From Chimonanthus salicifolius (lineage: Eukaryota; Streptophyta; Magnoliopsida; Laurales; Calycanthaceae): a DNA stretch of 64,000 bases. The translations under genes were made by a program, and so were the position numbers. The stretch lies in contig CM023539.1 in the NCBI GenBank assembly GCA_013350335.1, forward strand, positions 39,604,631 through 39,668,630. The letters run 5' to 3'. This document shows, in pieces, positions 22,470 through 34,920 of the stretch. The notes under the pieces are model-generated. The model saw only the letters and a list, made by a program, of their open reading frames with translations, ran no database searches and had not been told where the DNA came from. Numbering within the stretch: position 1 is the stretch's first letter; every line of letters starts with the position of its first letter.

Positions 22470-23590
22470 TTGGTCAAGCTAGCCAAATATTTAGAATAAT
22501 CCTAGAAGGAGGGTGAATAAGACTATGGAGAATTATAAATTCTATTTAAATATTTAGCACTTTAATGAATGGTCACTACAAATTTGTTCAATTTATCTTT
22601 CTAATATGATTTTCATGCAAGATTAAATTCAAGCAAACTAAGATGTGAGTTAAAACAAGTGTACAAAATAAGGTGAAGGAGATGAGAACCGATGGAGAAT
22701 AGTGACACAATGATTTTTACGTCGTTCGACAACCTTACCTACATCCACGCCTCAAGTACACCACTTGAGGATTTCACTGACCTTCTTCTTCACGGGTGGA
22801 GAAGAAACCTATTACAAATCTTGATCTATTTCACGGGTGTAGATTGACCTAATCACCAAGAGAACACCTCCCTTGAAAGCAAATAGGGTTACACCAACCC
22901 TTTACAATATTTCAGAAGTAATAGAAAGAATTTATGCTTTGAAATATACCAAGAACTTAGCCTTGAGTTACTTGAAGAAGTTTGGGCTTGTTCTTGAATG
23001 TCATCCTCTTATTGCCTTGCTGTAGATGCTCCTATGAAGTCCAACTAAGATGGTAGCAAGGAGGTCTATGGTAGATAAATATTTTCCTATGAGGATTAAG
23101 ACCCTAGAGAAAATCTCTACTTAATACATTCAACTTAAGATATGCCTACGAAAGCTTTGAATGTGTTTGAGATTAAGATGCAAAGCGTAGAGTGTTTTAA
23201 TATTGAGTATATAACCTTTGCAAGTTGTTAGGAAGCTTGGAAGAGTGTATGGAAAAATTGGACTCAAGTCATCAATCTTTTCCTCTCCAAAAAGCCTTAC
23301 TTTTATAGGCTAGAAAAGTTCCAACGGATCTATTTTCGGACCTTCGAAAGATGGGTCTCGGACCTTCCAAGGTTGCAACGGTCGGCTTCTCAACGGTCAT
23401 ATTACAACAACTATTTTGACCTTGCAACGGATAGTTTGACTGTTTGAGACACTCTTCGGAACGTCCGAAGGACCTTGGAATTCGGGGTTTGGAACGTCCG
23501 AATGACTCATCTAGGATCGTCCGAAGGTATATTCTCGGACGTTCCGAGACCATGTTCTCGGAAGTTCCGAGCTGCCTAGAAAAACCATTT
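22470..23590 (-). mobile_element. Ty1/copia LTR-like remnant, antisense
   Basis: ATCCTAGAAGGAGGGTGAATAAG near 22500-22522 resembles the CCTAGAGGGGGGTGAATAGG landmark common in antisense SIRE/Maximus-like copia LTRs. It is followed by the usual GTCGTTCGACAACCTTACC (22722-22740), TACATCCACGCCTCAAG and CTTGAGGATTTCAC block. The right half contains repeated palindromic words of the CGGACGTTCCGAG type (23335-23575). No internal coding domains are attached. The exact ends were not found, so the boundaries are approximate. Confidence 0.5.
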
Positions 23591-23599
23591 TCCACTTAG

Positions 23600-24780
23600 T
23601 GTTGGAAACTTGAGATTTTGTGAAAAACGTGGACATAGTGGAGAGCTCATGAGTGTTCTCTGCAATGAGTTAGATTTAACTATAATGAACATTTTAGATT
23701 GTAAGGACACGTAAAAATATGGAGATATTTGGTAGATATCAAAAGCTCTGGTAGAGAGTGGACTTAGAAACCCTGTTTGTATTATTCCAATTTTAACCAA
23801 AAAGGCTTCTAAGGTTTCTAGGTCAGTCCTATGGTCCATATACCAGTGATAGTTGGCAATCATGAAGATCTTCCGATTTCAATGCGCTGCCTTTCAATCT
23901 TCGCATGTTCTGAAGCTTCAAATTTGATTTGACTATATATATCTTCTCGAGATGCGGTCTTGGATACGTAGACGGTCACGACTCAATTAAAGAAATTGAC
24001 AACTCAGAACTCAGTCGGACACAGTTACGGAATTGGCATCAGTCTGACTCAGGAGAGACAGATTTAACTTTTAAGCCAACAATCACTATCCTTAATTTTA
24101 GCATTTTTTTTCTACGGGTTAACTAGGATATTACATGAAAAAGCCATGCATTGTGAAATGATATGCAAGTGACTAAATACAAAACTCAAGTAGACTTGCG
24201 TTAGGATAATTAAAACGGACGAATCATGTCCAATAGTAACAAATAAGTGCGAGATAGAGACCTCAACCGGAAAGCTTTATCAACCTAAACAAATCCCAAA
24301 AGGAAAATGATGAACAAGATCATGCTGACCAAAATCAAACACAAAAATGAAAATATATTTTTTATAAACAATTTTGGATACAAATTATCACACCATTCAA
24401 GGCAAAACTTTTTTTTTAAAAAAAAAACCCTTAGATTCAAGGTTTCTTTTGCTTTGAAGTTAGAACTACCCCTTTCACAAAATTGTAGGATATGATTTTT
24501 GGGTTTTTAATGCAGTTTCCATGAAGGGACTAGTTTTTAGGGTAGGAAAACCTTTGGCAAGTTGGAAAACCCTCAAAACAAGCCCCTCAATTTTGCTACC
24601 ACTCTCCTAACAAAGTGACAAATGGTTTGTCGTTTTGAGGTCAAATTGATAAATGATTCATGATTATCCTCAAAACAGTAAACAATATGCCATTTTGATC
24701 ATCCAGAGAACACCATCCACTACCTTCGTCAAATCTTGAATTCTAAGGGAAAAAACATGAGACAAAATCAATATGAAATG
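23600..24780. other. Intergenic, no feature recognised
   Basis: AT-rich sequence without a convincing exon, RNA gene or mobile-element signature. Confidence 0.4.
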
Positions 24781-24786
24781 GAAGTA

Positions 24787-25279
24787 GGCATGTTCATGGA
24801 TTGGGTTTGGCCCGGCTTTTTTTTTTTTTTTTTAAGTTTGAGCCCATTAAATATATTTAAGAAATTTAGCACCATTTAAAATTTTAGTTCAAAAGTTAGT
24901 TTATAATCACTTGATCTTGATAGTCAAAGTTGTAAACGTCCTTAAACTGATTTGACGTTTGGTGATTTTGATTGTTAAGATTGTTAGTTAAAAATTAATT
25001 TTTGAGAAGAAATTTTTAACATATGGTAAGTTTTTAAGTTTGCTTTCAATTTGTAAAGTTAGATTTTAAATTTACAAACAAATTAAAACAGTACCAGATA
25101 AGATCTTTTGATATATGTATAAAATATAAAAATAAACGGGCGTAAAGCACAATGGGTCTCAATTGACTTTGAGTAAAAACAAGAGTCCATCTTGTTTGAC
25201 AAAATCTTGTTCAAACTCATTTATTTCAGTTGAGCTCAAGTCAAATTCGGGCATAGTTCGAACACATGAACACCCCTAA
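24787..25279. mobile_element. MITE-like element with GTTCATG ends
   Basis: The left end TAGGCATGTTCATGG and the right end ACATGAACACCCCTAA are imperfect inverted repeats (right-hand reverse complement TTAGGGGTGTTCATGT). This end type, TAGGGGTGTTCATG, is widespread among plant non-autonomous hAT-like elements. The interior is AT-rich with GGGTTTGGCCCGGC-type words at one side. A clean 8-bp target duplication was not seen. Confidence 0.4.
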
Positions 25280-25361
25280 TAGAAAAAGTTAATTGAATGT
25301 GAACAAGATGATTTGAAATCCTTTTCAAAGTGTCATTAATCCTTTTCTACTACAACAACTT

Positions 25362-25727
25362 GTAGGGGTGGTTCATAAGAAACGTGATCACTATCATAGT
25401 CACAAAGACCGTTCTTGGGATAATAACGGTGATTGGTAATATATAAATATTTTCAAAATTTTGGATTTTTACCGGGATATTAACAGGAAAATTTCACAAA
25501 AAATATAATATTTAAAACATAATAAAAATGAATTAAATAAAAATCTTAATATTGAATTTGACGGGAATTTACTGGGAATATATCAGGATATTACCATTTA
25601 TCGCGTTTTTAACTCGAATTTATCTGGAATTTACCATCTTGCCTAACACGATAATGATATTTTGACGATAAAAATATGATAAATTTAAAAATACCGTCGA
25701 TATTTATAACTATGAACACCATCCACC
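25362..25727. mobile_element. MITE-like element, second copy with GGTTCATA ends
   Basis: The ends TGTAGGGGTGGTTCATAAG and ATAACTATGAACACCATCC are related as imperfect inverted repeats and match the end type of the neighbour at 24787-25279. The interior holds repeated ACCGGGATATTA / GGGAATATATCAGGATATTACC words. No clear target duplication. Confidence 0.35.
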
Positions 25728-25729
25728 TC

Positions 25730-27385
25730 TTCATCACATTTGGAAGGCAATGGGAACTGGTGGGGCCCTTGATTCCTCAGAGGTTGGGAAAATAGGGCTC
25801 CATGACGCCTAAGTTAGTGTCTGCACCGGTTAGAGGATCTTTATTGAAAGTTTGAAACTGAATCAAATAAACCTCACTAAGCTACGTCGGTTTTTGAAAA
25901 GAATATTGAATTTTATTATCTTATCTGAAAAAACTTTTAAAAATTTATTTTTCATTCAATTTTATTAAAGATCATAAATAAATAGTCAATATAGATCGAT
26001 TTGAATTCATAAAGGGTAGACCACAAAATGGCATTAAAGACATTGTCCCCACTTATGCAAGGTACATGACGTGACAAACATGTGAACTCCTTCATTAAGT
26101 GATCTATCAATGTTGTCAAGCTTATTTTGATAGAAAAATCACATTCTTGGTCTTTTTTAATAAAGATAAGTAGACACAAATTTGAATTAATACATAAATC
26201 AATTCTTACTAATCACTTTTTGTCGACAATTTAAAGCTGAACATCGCTCACCATCCAACAAATGTTAAGTTTATCCATATAATTTGAAGTTAAGGTAACA
26301 AATCATAGGAATTTCCTCACATTAATCAAAGATGTTAGCCCATGTGGGTTAGGGACTCAAATCTCATTATACCAATTTATATATTGAATATTTTTGTGGA
26401 AGACTACATGAATCCAGAGTTTTACTCAATACTCTCGTATTTAAAAAAAAAAAAGTGCCGGCTTTGAATTTCTTTGTCATAAAAAATTGATATGATAAAT
26501 GTTCTTTTGAACATGGAAAATAGTATTTAAAAATATTATATTCATTTTTGTTGAATTGAATGAAATATTAAAATCGACAAAGTTTTGAGAGTTTAAAAAA
26601 CACGGTTTCTAAGATTGGATAGATAAATTTTATAGGATTGCATATTTATATTAGGATCTTTCATTAGGCTATCAAATGGAGTGACAATAGGCTTAACATA
26701 GAAATGAAAAAAAAAGTTATTTAAAGTAATTAACGTTTCTAAAGTCTAAAAGCATAACTTCTATGATTGGATCGGTATAAATTTTTTAGATATCATGCTC
26801 TTAGATCAAAAGATCTATTCAAAGAACCTACAATATAAGGCAAAGTTGTGAATTATATAGGATGAAAAAGTTTAGTAAATAAAAGTAATTTGAAGTTAAG
26901 ATAATATGAAGAGTTTAAAAAATGACTTTTACAATTAGATTAAGATGATTTTGTCCAAATCTTATACTTCATTGAAAATATTAGATGAATCTATAATATT
27001 GAATTAAAGTGGATCAATTATTTAATAAATTATTAGTCAATGTTGATTATCAAGTCAGTGTATTAAAACATCCCTTGTGAGAGTTGGTGCCTGTTGGAGC
27101 TTCTTTGCACAATGGGGTAAGCCATTAATTAGTACAGTCCCACTTCTTAATTGAATGCCGTGGCTGAATAGGATCCAGCAATTTAGAAGGGGAAGTGATC
27201 AAAATAACCATTGGCCCCACTTGTATTTGAAAAACAATTCATTCTTGCATCATCAGCAACTGTAACTGGGCCTCTTGATGCTTGCTTACTACCTCATCAT
27301 GGAAATGTTCAACATGGACCATCTAGTTAGTGGGCCATATCAATGGATCCGACCCAGTTCAAGTCTATGCGTACCTAATCCATCT
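25730..27385. other. Intergenic, no feature recognised
   Basis: AT-rich DNA with short low-complexity runs. No exon chain or mobile-element end found. Confidence 0.4.
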
Positions 27386-27387
27386 GT

Positions 27388-27590
27388 AGGGCCTATTCGG
27401 TATGCAATTTGAGGTAGAATGAGAATGATTTTCATTTAGAACGAAAATTATCTTCTTTTACGAGAGCCAAAGTCTTTCTGAATTACTTCTTCAGAGTCAT
27501 TTTTGTCTATCAAACACACAAGCTTTTTCATGTTCATTCTTATTCTCAATGATTCTTTATAATTATAGATACCAAATATGGCTTTAAAAT
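27388..27590. mobile_element. Possible PIF/Harbinger- or hAT-type MITE
   Basis: The ends GGGCCTATTCGGTATGC and ATAGATACCAAATATGGCTTT are imperfect inverted repeats, of the GGGCC(T)...GGTA type found in small plant MITEs. About 200 bp long and AT-rich inside. The target duplication is not clear. Confidence 0.35.
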
Positions 27591-28779
27591 TGGATCCACA
27601 CTTGATTGTTTTAGGCTCTTTCCACCATTATAGCAAACGGCCCAAAGATAATTTGATTGAAGGATCCAGTCTATTTGGGTGTTGAAGAGACCCATTTTGA
27701 GGAGGCAGAGGACTCCATTCCCATCAGCTACAGCTGCTCTGCTGGGTGCCACTATGCCCCACTGCATCCATTCTTCTCTAAAATGCTTCTTCTGTATGAG
27801 CAAGTCACCCACATTTTATGGATCTTGTTGTTTAATCAAACATGATGTACAGTAGAGTATTTGGTTGTACTTGTACAGAAAATATGTGGGTTGTATAACA
27901 TTCCAAGTGGAACCCATATAGTGAATGGTCCATTTTTGACACACGTGTTCCTCACTAACACGAGTTGAGGTGGCCGGCTGCTGGCTGCTGGCTGGCGCCT
28001 GTCCCCCCCCCCCACCCCCACCCCACCAAAACTAGTTCCCTTGGCGATTCCTATTTAATAGAGAAAAGGAATGTCATAGACAATGGGAAAGAACTTGCTA
28101 GTCTTGTTGGTGAGTGTTGGTGAGGAGAAGCTCTAACAACTTTAGAAGAGCAAGCCTCAGTCAGCCGTGGCGTCGGGATACTGATGCAATGGAATCACGG
28201 CAAACGTGTAACCGGTGCATCATTTTCCCAGCTACTACTACTGTTACTGCTCAAACTCTAGAAAGAAGTGGCAATTCCTGGTACTCTCTCTCTCTCTCTC
28301 TCTCTGTGTGACACCTTGAGAAGAAATTCACTAGTATGAATATACATCATTTACAGATGTCCATGCAAAGGACTATTCCGAAACAACATTTGTTTAATAA
28401 TATCTACTTTATAAAGCTTCAATATGCTTCCATGATGGTGAAGATGATTATTAAAAGTAGTAATGATGTACTGTGTCTTATCTTTTTATTGATATATTGG
28501 TTGTCATTTATAATAGTTTCGCATAATAATAATATTGTTGCTTCTGCTATTTTTTTCCCTAAAATTAGTATCAGAATCTAAGAAATGTATAACATTGTTT
28601 TAGAGTTTTAGTTTAGGCACTCACATTTAAGAATCACTCTCTTTGTACACAAGTCACCATTTAAGTGATGGAAAGTCAAGGGAGTGCCTTCTTATATCCA
28701 AATTAAGAGTGCCTCAATCATTATGCTTGTATTCTTGTCAAAAACATATCTTTGGAACTTTCAAGTTTCAATCACAACT
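27591..28779. other. Intergenic; C-rich run and (CT)n microsatellite
   Basis: There is a C-rich tract near 28000-28026 and a perfect CT dinucleotide run at about 28284-28305. No gene could be supported. The missing first exon of the NPH3-like gene was looked for here and not found. Confidence 0.4.
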
Positions 28780-29155
28780 GTTGGATGAGAAATCCTTTGG
28801 AAGCTGGTTACAATTGTAAGGGACATCAGGAGATTGAGCAGGAATAGAGGTATTCTCTTCACATATGCTGGACATTCAGCAAACAGCGTGACAAACTTTT
28901 TTGCAAAGGTTGGAGTCGAGAAGCAGAGGCCAGCAGTGGAGTTGTTGTGATTTTGGATTCTGGCTTGGGGGGTGTGTGGTTTAGGGTTTGTTTTACTTTA
29001 GGAGCCCAGTTTATGTGCTTCTCACCTCTGCTTGAATGTATATTGTTCAGATATGAAGTCTTATATAGCCTTCTTATACAAGGCTGTTTATGTTTCTGTA
29101 CTTACATCTTTTTAATAAAATTAATTCCAGTCTCTGTTAAAGAAAAAACTGTTGG
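28780..29155 (+). mobile_element. LINE-1 3' terminal fragment upstream of the NPH3-like gene
   Basis: TIVRDIRRLSRNRGILFTYAG then HSANSVTNFFAKVGVEK (about 28810-28920) is the RNase H-like tail of a plant L1 (usual form HxxREANxVADxLAK). It is followed by a 3' UTR with ATAAAATTAATTC and a short A-rich end near 29140-29160. It lies about 200 bp upstream of the first visible NPH3 exon, where the missing N-terminal exon might be expected. Confidence 0.7.
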
Positions 29156-29353
29156 ATTAGAAAAAAGGCTGATAGGTTTTACTTTTTGAATTCAGCCCAT
29201 ACTCCAATCAAAGGGCTGAGATTGAAAGTTCACATCAATCTGTTGTAAACCAGTTCACAACGGATAATTTCTTGTAATTGCCGAGGCAGAACATTATGGA
29301 TCGTTTTTCATGCAACAATAACAATGGAGCTAGTTTGCTTATAATGTATGCAG

Positions 29354-32300
29354 GTCCATCCACACCAATATTGCAAGCGACCTAACTGTACTTGTGGAAG
29401 GAAACAGCTTTCACTTGCACAAGGTACATAGCAGTTTCTTGAAATTTCTTACAGTCTACCTGAGGTTTTAGTAATAACCATTACAGTGATTTTTAATAGT
29501 AGTAACAGATTAAATAAATGAGTTCAATAGTACTACAGATGGATTTGAACTGCAACAAGTCCAAAACCAGTCCAATCCAATTTCAGTGTAAAAATAGAAA
29601 AAATGCAATACATAAAAGGTCAAGCAGAATAATACTCTGGAGAGCACTACAAGTTAAAATAAACCATTGAACAAACCCTCCCTCCTAGGGTTACTAACAT
29701 GTCACAGCTTTATTTCTATCACCCTGAAGGAAATGATATTCACCATTTAATTAGGTTCCAACAATAACTTGCTTAGGGCAGTCTGATTATATGCAATCTT
29801 GATTCAAATACAGCAGCAAATGCCAATTTGATGTGACATACTGATATCCATGTATTCCACACACAGGGAGGAGGGCTTGTTTGAACAATTCAGAATGATG
29901 AGAAGTAGGCCACAGAAATACATATTTGCTCAGTGGTACCAAATACTTGGGTTATGACTTGGACTGGATCTGGGCTCGAAGCATTTGAAAATTTTGTTTC
30001 TACAATTTGCAATTGTAAATTGCAGAGAGTTTGTTTTCCACATTTGGAAAATGAAAACTCTATGTTCATGCACTGCAGCAGGAATGACAAGACCCTTCAA
30101 AAAACACAAGATTGACAAAGTTCTGAGCTCAAGTATAACCCAGTAGCACCACCCACCACATTTTACTGTTCAGCCACACAGAATTGAATGATAGAATCTA
30201 AAAGAAATGATTTTAGACTGAGTTAATGTTTTCCTAGTTGATTTTAATTTTGGTTTGATTGTCCAGCTTCCCTTGGTCTCGAAAAGTAAGTATTTGAACA
30301 AGATGGCGTTTCAAAAGGGCCAGTAGTTGTAACACAAAGCAGGGCACCCACATCTTGATAGTTGATATTCCGGGTGGCATTGAAGCTTTCAAATCAGTAG
30401 TTGAGTTCTGCTATGGATTGGCTGTCCATCTAACAGCTTCCAATATTGCACCCATCTATTGTGCAGCATATTTCTTGGAAATGACTGAAGATATGGAAGA
30501 AGGAAACCTTATTTCCAAGTCAGAGTCTTTCCTGACTTTCGTAATATTCTCATCTTGGCATGACACATTTTCGGTTTTCAGAAGTTGTGAGACCCTCTCT
30601 TCTTGGCCTTACAAGTTATACATATCAAGACGATGTTGCGATTCAATTGCTTGGAAAGTCTCCATTGACCTATACCAAATCCATTTTGCCAATAAGAACA
30701 ATGACGGGAATAATGATAATCACATCGACACAGAAACAATTGAACAGTGGTGGTTTGAAGATGTGTCTTCCTTGAGAATTGATTACTTTGTTGACACAAT
30801 TGGTGCAATTAAAGCTAAGGGAATGAGATTGGAATTAGTTTCAGCCTGCATTATGCATTGGGCCACAAAATACTTTGCTGAGATTGAAATGAAAATCCAT
30901 GAGAACAATAGCAATCATGTCCTTGCACCAGTGATAGAAAGTTTGATTAGCGTACTTCCAATGGGCTTGATTTCATTCAATTTTTTATTAAGACTTCTTA
31001 GGTTGGGTTTTATCTTGAATATCAATCAAGAACAAATGCAAGCAATGGAGAAAACAATACTGGATATGTTTGAGAGTTGTTGTGTTGAAGATCTTATGGT
31101 TAACAATTATGGTGATGAGAATGATAGTACTATTTGTGATGTCAACTTGGTCAGAAGGCTGGTGGAGTCTTACACTGCATTCAGGTCCTGTAATCCATGT
31201 TCTGATAAAATGGCTGCAGTGAAAGGAACAGTCGACGCATTTCTGGCTGTGATTGCAAAGGAAAGCAATCTGTCAGTGGAAACTTTCCTGTCACTGGCCA
31301 AAGCATTGCCAGAGAGTGCAAGGCCCAGTAATGATGGCCTCTATACGGCCATAGATATGTACCTCAAGGTATGATATACTTTCTCATCTCTTTTGCTCTG
31401 GGCCATTAAGATTTCTAAGTGCTCGATTTATTTCTTGCATTGAGTTTATGGTTAAGTGCCTATTTGGAAAGCCATGAGTTTGATATTTAATACTTATATG
31501 TCAATCTCATTTGCCAACTTCAACAAGGTTGCAGCTATCTATGAAACATGAATCAAAGGGTAATTTCATAACTCTGCCATTTTACAATTGGATTTCCCTC
31601 AAGTTATGAAATCATTTTTGGGTTGAATAGGCACTACAGAGTTTCTACTCTCTTGTACTACTGCATGATTTGTGAGTGCGCAATCTGTGTACAAATCCCA
31701 CGCATTCTGAAAATAATGTCTGAATTTGGCAACTTTGAATTGCATAACAGTACAAGCAATGCCTAAGTTGATTGCTTTTCGCAGTATCTATAAACGGTAT
31801 TAAACCTTGATGGCCCAAAATTTAGACGACGAACTTTGGTGTTCCAATTGTTTAAGTGGCCCTTTAATGTTCCATGGTGTGCTAGTCCAACAACTTGGTT
31901 AGCCACCTCGCAGATGGAAAATAATAATTTAGGATGGACTCTGTCTGCCATCAAGTTAGCAGTTTACACTTTGGAATGTATGATCACAAGAAGTTGAACA
32001 TCACATCATAACATTTGCCCACATTCAACAGGAATCAAATAACATTGACCAAAATTTCCAGGTCACCTGATTTCTAAAATCATTGGGCTATGGCTCATCC
32101 AAGATGTGATCAACAAGTTCAACAGATCACAGCATTATACACATATATCAAACTATCAAGGTATAACAAGGCTCTAATTACATTCTTCATCTTCTCCAAA
32201 TGTGCAGTCACATCCTAGTTTGACAGACGAAGAAAGAAAATTAATATGTAGAGGAATGGATTATCGCAAGCTTTCATTAGAAGCACGCATGCATGCACTA

Positions 32301-32558
32301 CAGAACGAGCGGTTGCCCTTGAGAGTTACAGTCCAATATTTGCTTACAGAACAGGTAATGATGGCAAGGTCGATACTTCCATTTGGAGATATGATACCTG
32401 AATTACATGGGGATCTATGTATCATGAAAGAAGAGGTTGAGAAGATGAAAGTACAAATCAATGATCTACAGCTTGGTCATGCAGAGCTACATAAAGCAGT
32501 AACAGAAAAGAGCCACCATCCTTGGAGAAGTTTAAGGAGGAAGAACTGTGTGATTTAA
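29354..32558 (+). pseudogene. NPH3/BTB-family protein gene with one-base frameshift, first exon not found
   Basis: NPH3-family proteins pair a BTB domain with an NPH3 domain and act as substrate adaptors of cullin-3 ligases in light and auxin responses. Visible exons: 29354-29423, 30267-31368 and 32208-32558. The first gives ASDLTVLVEGNSFHLHK, a BTB strand. The second gives LPLVSKSKYLNK, IPGGIEAF, VEFCYGL, WWFEDVSSLRIDYFV, ESLISVLP, FNFLLRLLRLG and ALPESARPSNDGLYTAID. The third gives SHPSLTDEERKLICRGMDYR, RLPLRVTVQYLLTEQ and a coiled-coil-like tail. The pattern resembles the At3g22104-type subgroup. The frame is lost in exon 2 at an AAAA run (30313-30316), with a stop at 30324; one A fewer restores the frame and makes the exon a whole number of codons. 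The N-terminal exon is not visible downstream of the L1 tail. This is either a pseudogene or an assembly indel in a live gene. Confidence 0.85.
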
Positions 32559-33990
32559 GTTGCAAATTGAATAAAGAACCCTCCAAAATGGTCAAAAGAT
32601 GCTTGTGAAAGTACGTTTTGCTGCTTCTTTGTATGAAATAGAGCTAAAATGGTTAAATTGCATATCATAAGAAAATCATTTATTAATGAAAATGTTTTTT
32701 TCTAAAATGCTAAATACATCTTCATCCTTGGACACTATCAGGGGAATGCATGAACTAGTAGCTTCTGCCAGCCCGTCAAAAACTAATCACTTATCTAAAT
32801 CCATCGTGCGTGTTCTAATGCTTCGCTTTGATTTCCTAAGAATGCATACTGATTCTTTTGCTTAGGACTTACACATGATTCATGGTTCCTTGTGAGTTAC
32901 TTGTATTAGCGGGTGATACTCTTCATGATTTTAATTCCTGTTGATAAACCCTTTGGATATTTACCATCAAGATCCAAGGTTAGTAGGTAAATTGATTAGT
33001 GAAAGGCAACAGTATTTGATAAAGGGCACTCTCAAAATCATCACACTATGAGAAGGTTTCTTTGTGGTGATTAAAGTCATACATGATGGCCATATGAGCT
33101 TGTTATAGATTCAGATCCAGTACACTCCATGAGTCCATGGAAGGCCTTGCCTTTCAAATGGGTCATCTTGTCTGATAGCTTGTAAAAGTCATAGTTCTTA
33201 GTGTTTCTACTGGGCTTGGCTGGCCCAACGCGTATGTCTTTAGAAGTGTTTTTGGAGGCCCGTGAGCTAGTATCAGGCCTAAAGACAAGGACCAATTATA
33301 AAAGGCTCAGGCATGGGCTTTCATTTCCAAGTCCAGGCCCAAAACTTGATAAGATCTTGGGGTGCAATTTGGGCTGGTGGGTCGGGTTGAGAGTCAAATC
33401 TTAACCTGCCTGTATCTAATTCTGGTCACTATTTTCCAACTCAACCATATTTTGGTATCCTCCAACCCACCCATTGCCCAACCCATTTTTAATTTGAGTC
33501 TACCTATTTAGGTTAGGTTAAATTGGATCACAAGTCATCCCGTATAATTAAGTTGATAATTTAGTTTATATATATTATATTGATATACCTCAAGTGAAGA
33601 GGCATCCATAAGCACAAACTCTTTACCACTAAAACATAATCATTGTAAAGATTTAATGCTAAAAAATCATTAAATAATGTTTAAAAAATGAATATTGTGT
33701 GTGTTATATATAATTCAAGTAATTTGGCATGCTGGATTGTAAAAAGCACGACTTTAGTCTAACTCAAGTTAAAAATAATTAAAACTTTTTCTGTCCAAAC
33801 CAACCCATATTTTAAATGCGTTAGGTTAGTCCACCCATGTTTTGAATCTTAGTCTTGGATTCAAATTGACCCTATCTTAAATTTGATCCCTTAACCTAAT
33901 AACATCCTCTCTTTTTTTTTTTTTTTTTATAGTCTTGTTTTTGAACTTCTTCAGAGATCAATCTTTGGTGGGTAAGCATTGGAAATATCG
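32559..33990. other. NPH3-like 3' flank and repeat-rich intergenic DNA
   Basis: AATAAAG shortly after the NPH3-like stop may be its polyadenylation signal. Farther right are GGGCCC/GGGTTGG-rich words (33220-33560) of the type described at 9690-10195, and a T tract (33910-33929). No gene recognised. Confidence 0.4.
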
Positions 33991-34006
33991 TCTACTGATT
34001 ATCTTT

Positions 34007-34175
34007 TTTTTTTTTTGAATTTACGTGTTGAAAACTGTGGGATATCCAGCGTAAAACCCTCATGGGTGAGTCCACTACTCCTAAGGCATACTAAGGTTAG
34101 GCTATAGGGGTTCGAACCCACAATCTCCTGCTTCCTGAGGAGGAAAGTAATCAGTTGAGTTACAACATGTGGGTA
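34007..34175 (-). mobile_element. tRNA-derived SINE (family A), with 14-bp target duplication
   Basis: Read on the minus strand, the head looks like a tRNA: an A-box-like TAACTCAACTGATTAC and a B-box GGGTTCGAACCCC (plus-strand 34107-34119). The body ends in an A tail (T tract from about 34004). The direct repeats TACTGATTATCTTT at 33993-34006 and 34176-34189 are identical and flank it. A second copy is at 54537-54707. The perfect duplication suggests a fairly young insertion. Confidence 0.85.
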
Positions 34176-34559
34176 TACTGATTATCTTTGTAAGATTTAA
34201 TTGCGTAAAGAGACGATTGAAAGAACATCTTCAATAGCTTAGTACCCAGACCGGGCATATTGGAGATACATATCTAATATTTTATAGTTGACGTGTTTTT
34301 TCTCTTTCTCTTTTTTATTTTATAAATTTTTTCAAAAAATATGTAGAAAATATGAGAAAAATAGGAAAAATAGAAAACCTAGTGCGAGCATATTGTTGTT
34401 AGAAAATAATTCTTTTTATAGAGTACGAGACTCTTGAAAACTGAAATTTTGATACAAATAAAGTATTTTGTAAAATTTAAAAAAAATCTAAAAATTTTAA
34501 AGAATGGGAAACCAATATTAGGAAACACCCAATAAGAAATCCAACTTCTTTGCTATCCC

Positions 34560-34920
34560 ATAATGACATTTATCTTCTACTACAATTCATAAATTTTTTA
34601 TTGAAAAAAATCTGTCATTTCATATAAATATTGGAATATTAAAAAAATCGCACAAACAACCTAAAAACTATATCAATCATATCAATGGTTCTTCATTAAT
34701 TTCATCAACATTTGTATATCATTTCATTATTTTTTCTACAGAAACTCCAAAATGGGAGTTATCTTAGAAAACCAGTTTTCATCAATTTTTCAAAAAAACT
34801 TCAAAAATCACATAGACACCCTACAAATTATATCAATCACATTAAGACCCTCCATTCAATTCCACAATCACTCAACATTATTTCATTAAATATTTTAACA
34901 AAAATCCTAATTTAAAAAAG
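34560..34920 (-). repeat. Satellite-like dimer, about 176-bp unit
   Basis: Two diverged tandem units are marked by CTAAGATAACTCCCATTTTGG, TTTAATGAAATAATGTTGAG and GATTGATATAATTTGT (minus-strand reading). The same unit occurs as a dimer on the plus strand at 40400-40750. Confidence 0.6.

Noticed and set aside
30355..31374. Separate intact gene of 339 codons starting at 30355
   Set aside because: The apparent start is TTG; the frame is the continuation of NPH3 exon 2 after a one-base shift and runs into intron sequence after 31368.
34107..34160. tRNA gene on the minus strand
   Set aside because: A and B boxes are present, but there is no acceptor stem or anticodon arm, and the unit has a SINE body, A tail and target duplication.
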